This document shows, piece after piece, positions 7,465 through 11,222 of a stretch of 11,222 nucleotides of DNA; positions within the stretch are counted from its first letter, which is position 1; each line of letters begins with the position of its first letter. The notes below the pieces were generated by a model. That model did not search any database. It was not told the origin of the DNA and was given only the letters and a program-made list of their open reading frames with translations. The stretch is taken from positions 1 through 11,222 of the forward strand of contig JAWWBN010000116.1 in NCBI GenBank assembly GCA_033720955.1. The letters run 5' to 3'. This stretch comes from JAWWBN01 sp033720955. GTDB taxonomy: Bacteria; Acidobacteriota; Thermoanaerobaculia; Multivoradales; JAHEKO01. A program made the translations under genes and the position numbers.

Positions 7465-8572
7465 CTAGGCGGCGCTCGACTCGCCCATCTGGTCGGCGAG
7501 CCAGGCCTCGATGAACGGGTCGATGTCGCCGTCGAGGACGCCGTCGGCGTCCCCGACCTCGAGCCCGGTCCGGTGGTCCTTCACCATGCGGTAGGGGTGG
7601 AGCACGTAGCTGCGGATCTGGCTGCCCCAGGCGATCTCCTTCTTCTCCCCCTCCCGCTCCGCCTGCTCCTCGGCGCGCTTGCGCATCTCGAGATCGTAGA
7701 GCCGCGCGCGCAGGATCTTCATCGCCGTCGCCCGGTTCTTGATCTGGCTGCGCTCGTTCTGGCACGAGACGACGGTGTTGGTGGGCAGATGGGTGATCCG
7801 CACCGCCGACTCCGTCTTGTTGACGTGCTGGCCGCCGGCCCCGGAGGCGCGGTAGGTGTCGATCCGCAGGTCCTTGTCCTCGATCTCGATCTCGACGTCG
7901 TCCTCGACCTCCGGGTAGACGTAGACCGAGGCGAACGAGGTGTGACGGCGCGAGGCCGCGTCGTAGGGGCTGATCCGCACCAGCCGGTGGACGCCGCTCT
8001 CCCCCTTCAGGTAGCCGTAGGCGCTCTCCCCCTCGACGGAGACCGTGGCGCTCTTGATCCCCGCCTCCTCGCCGTCCAGCCGGTCCAGGAGCTCGGCCCG
8101 GTACCCGCGCTGCTCGGCCCACCGCAGGTACATCCGCAGGAGCATCTCGGCCCAGTCCTGCGACTCGGTGCCGCCGGCCCCGGGGTGGATCGCCACCAGG
8201 GCGTTCTTGTCGTCGTCGGGGCCGGAGAGCTTCAGCTCGAGCTCCAGCCGCGACAGGTTGCCCTCGAGACGGGCGAGAAAACGCTCCATCTCGTCGTCGG
8301 CCTCGCCCTCCTCCAGGAGCTCGCGCCATGCGGCGAGCTCCTCGCCGTCGGAGCGCAGACCCTCCAGCGTCGCGATCTGCTTCTCCAGACGGCGGCGGTC
8401 GCGCATCTGCGGCGCCGAGGCGGCCGGGTCCTCCCAGAACCCGGGCGCCTCCATCAGCTTGTCGATGGCGGCGAGCCTCTCCTCGAGACCGGCCTCCTCA
8501 AAGATACCCCCTGAGGAGCTCCAGCCTCTCTTCCAGCTCGTCGATCTGCTGTTGGGTCTCGGCGGCGATCAT
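7465..8572 (-). CDS. prfB: Peptide chain release factor 2 (programmed +1 frameshift)
   Basis: RF2 reads UGA and UAA stop codons and triggers peptide release in the ribosome. It is encoded as two overlapping frames. The zero frame starts at ATG 8572 and reaches TGA at codon 25 (8500-8498). A +1 shift after CTT (8503-8501) continues at GAG 8499 to TAG 7465, giving 368 residues (E. coli RF2 has 365). GGQ is at 246-248 (ASGAGGQHVNK) with Q248 the conserved methylated glutamine. The codon-recognition tripeptide is SPY at 201-203 (RISPYDAASRRHTSF), where RF2 normally has SPF. AGGAGG (8582-8587) lies 9 nt before the ATG. The lnt stop is 6 nt upstream and the glycosyltransferase starts 7 nt downstream. 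An annotation starting at 8454 would lose the N-terminal 39 residues. Confidence 0.97.
8498..8512 (-). promoter_or_regulatory. RF2 programmed +1 frameshift (recoding) site
   Basis: On the minus strand the sequence reads AGGGGGTATCTTTGA. It is an internal Shine-Dalgarno-like AGGGGG, 3 nt, then the slippery CTT followed by the in-frame TGA, identical over these 15 bases to the classic E. coli prfB site. The internal anti-SD pairing pushes the ribosome forward by one base while it pauses at UGA. When RF2 is scarce the pause lengthens and more RF2 is made. The base after TGA is G, giving UGAG, where E. coli has UGAC. The mechanism is established for the family; activity here is inferred. Confidence 0.95.
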
Positions 8573-8578
8573 GCCCGC

Positions 8579-10075
8579 TCACCTCCTGCTGGCGCGAAAT
8601 ATAGCAAAGGCGGCGAGGAGCAGAGCGGCCGCGGGCGTCAGCCACGGCAGCCGCGCCGCGGGGGTCAGACCGCGCCGCCCGGAGACCCTGACGGTGATCA
8701 CGCCGCGCTCGCCCACGCCCAGCCTGGAGACCACCCGGCCGTCGGCGGCGACCACCCCCGACACCCCCGTCAGCGCCGCCCGCAGCAGAGGACGGCGCAT
8801 CTCGGCGGCGCGCAGGCGGGCGGCGCGAAAGTGCTGCCACGGCGCGGCGGTGTCGCCGTACCAACCGTCGTTGTTGACGTTGACGAGCCCCGTCGCCCCG
8901 CGCCGCACGGTCGCCGCGACCTCGGCCGGGAAGATCACCTCGTAGCAGACCGACACGCCCAGCCGCTCGGCCCCCCAGGGCAACGGATGGGCCGACTCGC
9001 CGGGGGTGAAGTCCCCGACGTTGCGCGCCAGCTTGCCCACCCCGGGCAGGATCCGGACGGGCGCCGGCACGTACTCTCCGAACGGCACCAGATGTCGCTT
9101 GGCGGTGCGCTCGAAGCCACCTCCCCCGGGCCGGGTCAGGAGCACGGCGTTGTAGCTGGCGCCGTCCCGGCGCTCGGCGGCGTTGAGGAGCACGGGGCAG
9201 CCCATGGCCCCGAGCCGCTCCAGGTCGCGGCGCAGGAAATCGTGGAGCGCCGGGGTGAACGGCCAGGCGGCGCTCTCCGGCCAGATCAGCAGGCCGGGAC
9301 GGGCCCGGCAGGCCGCGGTCGACATACGCTCGAGCTGGCGGTAGTCGCTCCGCGCCCGCTCCGGATCGAAGGTCATGGAGACGGCGGCGTTGGGCTGCAG
9401 CAGGTGGACCGTGGCGGCGTCCTCCCCCTCCACGGGGAGGGGCGTCGCGCCGAGCTGCGCCCCGGCCAGGGCCGCCAGGACCGGCAGCCAGGTCACGGCG
9501 AGCGGCTTCAAGCTGCGACGGCGCGCCGCCAGGGCCGCACCGGCGTTGACCAGCACCACCAGAAAGGAGAGCCCGTAGACCCCCGACCAGGGAGCCAGCT
9601 CCAGCGCCCCCGGCAGCTCCGCCCAGGCGGTGCCCGCCAGGTTCCAGGGGAAGCCCGTCAGGAGGTGCGCCCTCGCCCACTCGAGCGCCGTCCACAGCGC
9701 CGCCAGCGTAAACGGCGCGGCCGGACCGCTCCCCCGCCAGAGCCGCGGGCCCAGCAGGCCGAAGGGGAGCTGGAAGAGGGCGAGCACTCCGGCCAGGCCC
9801 AGCAGGACGAGCCAGGACGCCGCCTCCGGCAGACCGCCGTACTCGCGCACGGTGCTCGCGATCCAGGGGATCGACCCCACCCAGAAGGCGACCCCGTGCA
9901 GCCAGACCAGCCGTCCCGCCCGGCGATGGGCGAGCAGCGGAAAGAGCGGCGCCAGAGCCAGCCAGGAGGCCAACGACAGCGGCCGGCGCTGGAAGCAGAG
10001 GGCCCAGAGGAGGCCGCCGGCCAGGGCCAGCAGCACCCAGGCCGCGCCGATCGCCCGGGGCCGGCTGGGTGGCAC
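8579..10075 (-). CDS. lnt: Apolipoprotein N-acyltransferase
   Basis: A 498-residue inner-membrane enzyme that adds the third acyl chain to the N-terminal cysteine of lipoproteins, using phospholipid as donor. The N-terminal half is a set of hydrophobic helices (first about 8-26), including the conserved LEWARAHLLTGFPWN region. The periplasmic nitrilase-like domain follows with a full catalytic triad: E267 in IWPES, K326 in AKRHLVPFGEY, and C377 in SVCYE. NNDGWYGDT follows, and a last hydrophobic helix lies just before the C-terminus. E267 has the same number as in E. coli Lnt (512 aa). The frame is open far upstream, but that part is antisense-like sequence overlapping the SPOR gene. GTG at 10075 fits family length and lies 11 nt after the SPOR stop. 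No clear ribosome site supports it, so the exact start is uncertain. It ends 6 nt before prfB. Confidence 0.96.
   Translation of the reverse strand: MPPSRPRAIGAAWVLLALAGGLLWALCFQRRPLSLASWLALAPLFPLLAHRRAGRLVWLHGVAFWVGSIPWIASTVREYGGLPEAASWLVLLGLAGVLALFQLPFGLLGPRLWRGSGPAAPFTLAALWTALEWARAHLLTGFPWNLAGTAWAELPGALELAPWSGVYGLSFLVVLVNAGAALAARRRSLKPLAVTWLPVLAALAGAQLGATPLPVEGEDAATVHLLQPNAAVSMTFDPERARSDYRQLERMSTAACRARPGLLIWPESAAWPFTPALHDFLRRDLERLGAMGCPVLLNAAERRDGASYNAVLLTRPGGGGFERTAKRHLVPFGEYVPAPVRILPGVGKLARNVGDFTPGESAHPLPWGAERLGVSVCYEVIFPAEVAATVRRGATGLVNVNNDGWYGDTAAPWQHFRAARLRAAEMRRPLLRAALTGVSGVVAADGRVVSRLGVGERGVITVRVSGRRGLTPAARLPWLTPAAALLLAAFAIFRASRR
8598..8603 (-). promoter_or_regulatory. Possible internal -10 element before prfB
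   Basis: TATATT on the minus strand lies 25 nt before the prfB ATG, inside the last codons of lnt and just upstream of the AGGAGG site. It is one of very few AT-rich hexamers in this region and could give prfB its own transcript. No recognisable -35 is present, and it also encodes the Ala-Ile-Phe end of Lnt, so it may be coincidental. Confidence 0.25.
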
Positions 10076-10086
10076 CGGCGGGCCGC

Positions 10087-10665
10087 TCAGCCGGAGGTGA
10101 TCCAGGTGTCGAGACGGAAGTCGCGACGCACCCGCTCGGCCACCTGCTCGGCCTCGCGACGCTCCTGGAAGGGACCGATCCGGACCCGGTACATGGTCCG
10201 GTCGCGCACCTCGACCGGCGACAGCAGGGCCGCGAAGCCGGCGGAGCGCAGCCGGTTGACGACCCGCTCCGCCTGCTCCCGGTCGTTGGAGGAGAAGACC
10301 TGCACCACGATCGCCCCCGCGGCGGGCTCGACGGCGGGCACGGCCCCGGGCGAAGGGTCGGCGGGCGCTGCCGGCGGCTCCGCGGGCGGCTGCGAGCGGG
10401 GGGCCGGAGCGGGGGGTCCCGGCTCCACCGCCTCGGCCTCGTCGGTGAAGAAGTTGAGCTCGCCCAGCGTCTCCTCCGGAGCCTCCCCCTCGACGGGCGG
10501 CGTCTCCCCGACCTCGATCGGCGGCTGCGCCGTCTCGCTGCGGCCCACCCACACCCCCGAGAAGAAGGCGGCCACGACGCAGACCAGCAGGATGACGAAG
10601 ACCGTCATCACCTGGCGGTTCGTCAGCGCGATCTCGTAGTAGCTCGGCTCTCGCGAATCGGTCAT
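10087..10665 (-). CDS. SPOR-domain single-pass membrane protein
   Basis: A 192-residue protein with a short cytoplasmic N-terminus (YYEIALTNRQ at 9-18), one transmembrane helix (about 20-41) and a periplasmic linker (about 43-115) rich in Pro, Glu and Ala. The C-terminal SPOR domain (117-192) contains VVQVFSSNDREQAERVV and YRVRIGPFQERREAEQV. SPOR domains bind glycan strands lacking stem peptides, usually at division sites. The architecture resembles DedD-type proteins, but the exact role is not provable here. ATG at 10665 has only a weak GAGAG-like ribosome site. It lies 38 nt after the SPFH gene and 11 nt before lnt. Confidence 0.9.
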   Translation of the reverse strand: MTDSREPSYYEIALTNRQVMTVFVILLVCVVAAFFSGVWVGRSETAQPPIEVGETPPVEGEAPEETLGELNFFTDEAEAVEPGPPAPAPRSQPPAEPPAAPADPSPGAVPAVEPAAGAIVVQVFSSNDREQAERVVNRLRSAGFAALLSPVEVRDRTMYRVRIGPFQERREAEQVAERVRRDFRLDTWITSG

Positions 10666-10703
10666 CGGCGTCTCTCGCCTGGCCGCCGCCCGGGGCGGAC
10701 GGC

Positions 10704-11222
10704 TCAGAGCTCCCCGGCGCCACCGCCCGACCGCGAGCCGCCGGGCTGGAGCAGCGCCTTGATCATCTCGATGGGCAGCGGGAAGACGATCGTGGAGTTC
10801 TTCTCCGAGGCGATCTCGGTCAGGGTCTGGAGATAGCGCAACTGCAGAGTGGTCGGGTTGCGGCTGATGGCCTCGGCCGCCTCGGCCAGCTCGGCCGACG
10901 CCTTGAGCTCGCCCTCGGCGTGGATCACCTTCGCCCGCTTCTCGCGCTCGGCCTCCGCCTGACGCGCCATGGCCCGCTGCATCTCCTGCGGCAGATCGAC
11001 GTGCTTGACCTCGACCGCCGAGACCTTGATCCCCCAGGGGTCGGTCTGCGAGTCGATGATCTCCTGGAGCTGGTCGTTGAGCTTCTCGCGCTCCGAGAGG
11101 AGCTCGTCGAGCTCCGCCTGGCCGAGCACCGAGCGCAGGGTGGTCTGGGCGATCTGGCTGGTGGCGAAGAGGTAGTTCTCGACCTCGACCACCGCCTTGG
11201 CGGGATCCACGACGCGGAAATA
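10704..11222 (-). CDS. SPFH/band 7 (slipin, stomatin-like) membrane protein, 5' end missing
   Basis: The last 172 residues of a slipin-type SPFH protein are visible. The open frame reaches the window edge (YFRVVDPAKAVVEV), so the membrane anchor and the start of the SPFH domain lie outside. Recognisable family blocks are TTLRSVLGQAELDELLSER, QTDPWGIKVSAVEVKHVDLP, the coiled-coil helix AMARQAEAEREKRAK followed by IHAEGE, LQLRYLQTLTEIA, and NSTIVFPLPIEM. Such proteins oligomerise on the inner membrane as scaffolds or protease regulators and often have an NfeD partner upstream, which would be beyond the right edge. A GTG at 11210 could be mistaken for a start but lies inside the conserved domain. 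The C-terminus ends in a short Gly/Ser tail. Confidence 0.95.
   Translation of the reverse strand, partial: YFRVVDPAKAVVEVENYLFATSQIAQTTLRSVLGQAELDELLSEREKLNDQLQEIIDSQTDPWGIKVSAVEVKHVDLPQEMQRAMARQAEAEREKRAKVIHAEGELKASAELAEAAEAISRNPTTLQLRYLQTLTEIASEKNSTIVFPLPIEMIKALLQPGGSRSGGGAGEL

Noticed and set aside
5316..7514. Long plus-strand open frame opposite the NUDIX and glycosyltransferase genes
   Set aside because: Antisense shadow with low-complexity His/Arg/Gly/Leu composition; the minus strand holds well-supported genes.
8498..8500. In-frame TGA near the start of prfB as a sign of a pseudogene
   Set aside because: It sits in the canonical RF2 recoding site, the +1 frame continues with a full-length RF2, and this is normal regulation for the family.
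8045..10639. 864-codon plus-strand open frame opposite prfB, lnt and the SPOR gene
   Set aside because: It crosses three real genes in antisense and has low-complexity composition. Its length comes from GC-rich third positions removing stop codons.
10076..10723. Extension of lnt upstream to 10723
   Set aside because: The extra part overlaps the SPOR gene in another frame and has low-complexity composition; Lnt homology and length fit a start near 10075.

Overview
The window is an ordinary, gene-dense, very GC-rich stretch of a bacterial chromosome. It holds ten protein genes: eight complete and two cut by the window edges. I see no rRNA, tRNA, CRISPR array, insertion sequence or phage gene, and no gene-free stretch longer than about 120 bases. 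The gene content (a FbaB-type class I aldolase, a Lnt/SPOR envelope group, RF2 with its frameshift site, a 2-oxo acid dehydrogenase E2/E3 pair) and the strong G/C third-position bias fit a free-living Gram-negative-type bacterium, for example an Acidobacteriota- or Myxococcota-like lineage. That assignment is an inference; nothing here fixes the taxon.

Layout. All genes but one lie on the minus strand, so transcription runs mostly from right to left. The right part (about 4429-11222) is a tightly packed probable operon in this order: SPFH/slipin protein (5' end missing), SPOR-domain membrane protein, Lnt apolipoprotein N-acyltransferase, release factor RF2, a GT4-like glycosyltransferase with an extra C-terminal beta-rich domain, a NudL-like NUDIX hydrolase, and an alpha/beta-hydrolase lipoprotein. 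Intergenic gaps are 38 nt or less, and the last two genes overlap by 4 nt. A 107-nt gap carrying a TATACT -10 element then leads into fbaB. fbaB ends 13 nt from the end of the only plus-strand gene, a patatin-like phospholipase. The phospholipase is divergent, across a 119-nt shared upstream region, from dihydrolipoyl dehydrogenase (lpdA). lpdA is followed after 27 nt by the E2 acyltransferase of a 2-oxo acid dehydrogenase complex, which runs off the left edge.

How the genes work together. lpdA and the E2 gene encode two partners of one complex (E3 and E2). FbaB acts in glycolysis/gluconeogenesis. SPFH, SPOR, Lnt and the lipoprotein hydrolase are envelope functions, and Lnt would complete maturation of lipoproteins such as the hydrolase encoded in the same unit. 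RF2 is autoregulated by a programmed +1 frameshift, which is clearly visible in the sequence.

I found no convincing undescribed multi-gene system. The observations most worth checking are the intact RF2 recoding site combined with an SPY instead of SPF tripeptide, a probable CTG start that creates the lipoprotein signal peptide, the glycosyltransferase-fused C-terminal domain, the highly acidic E2 linker, and the palindromic divergent promoter region.
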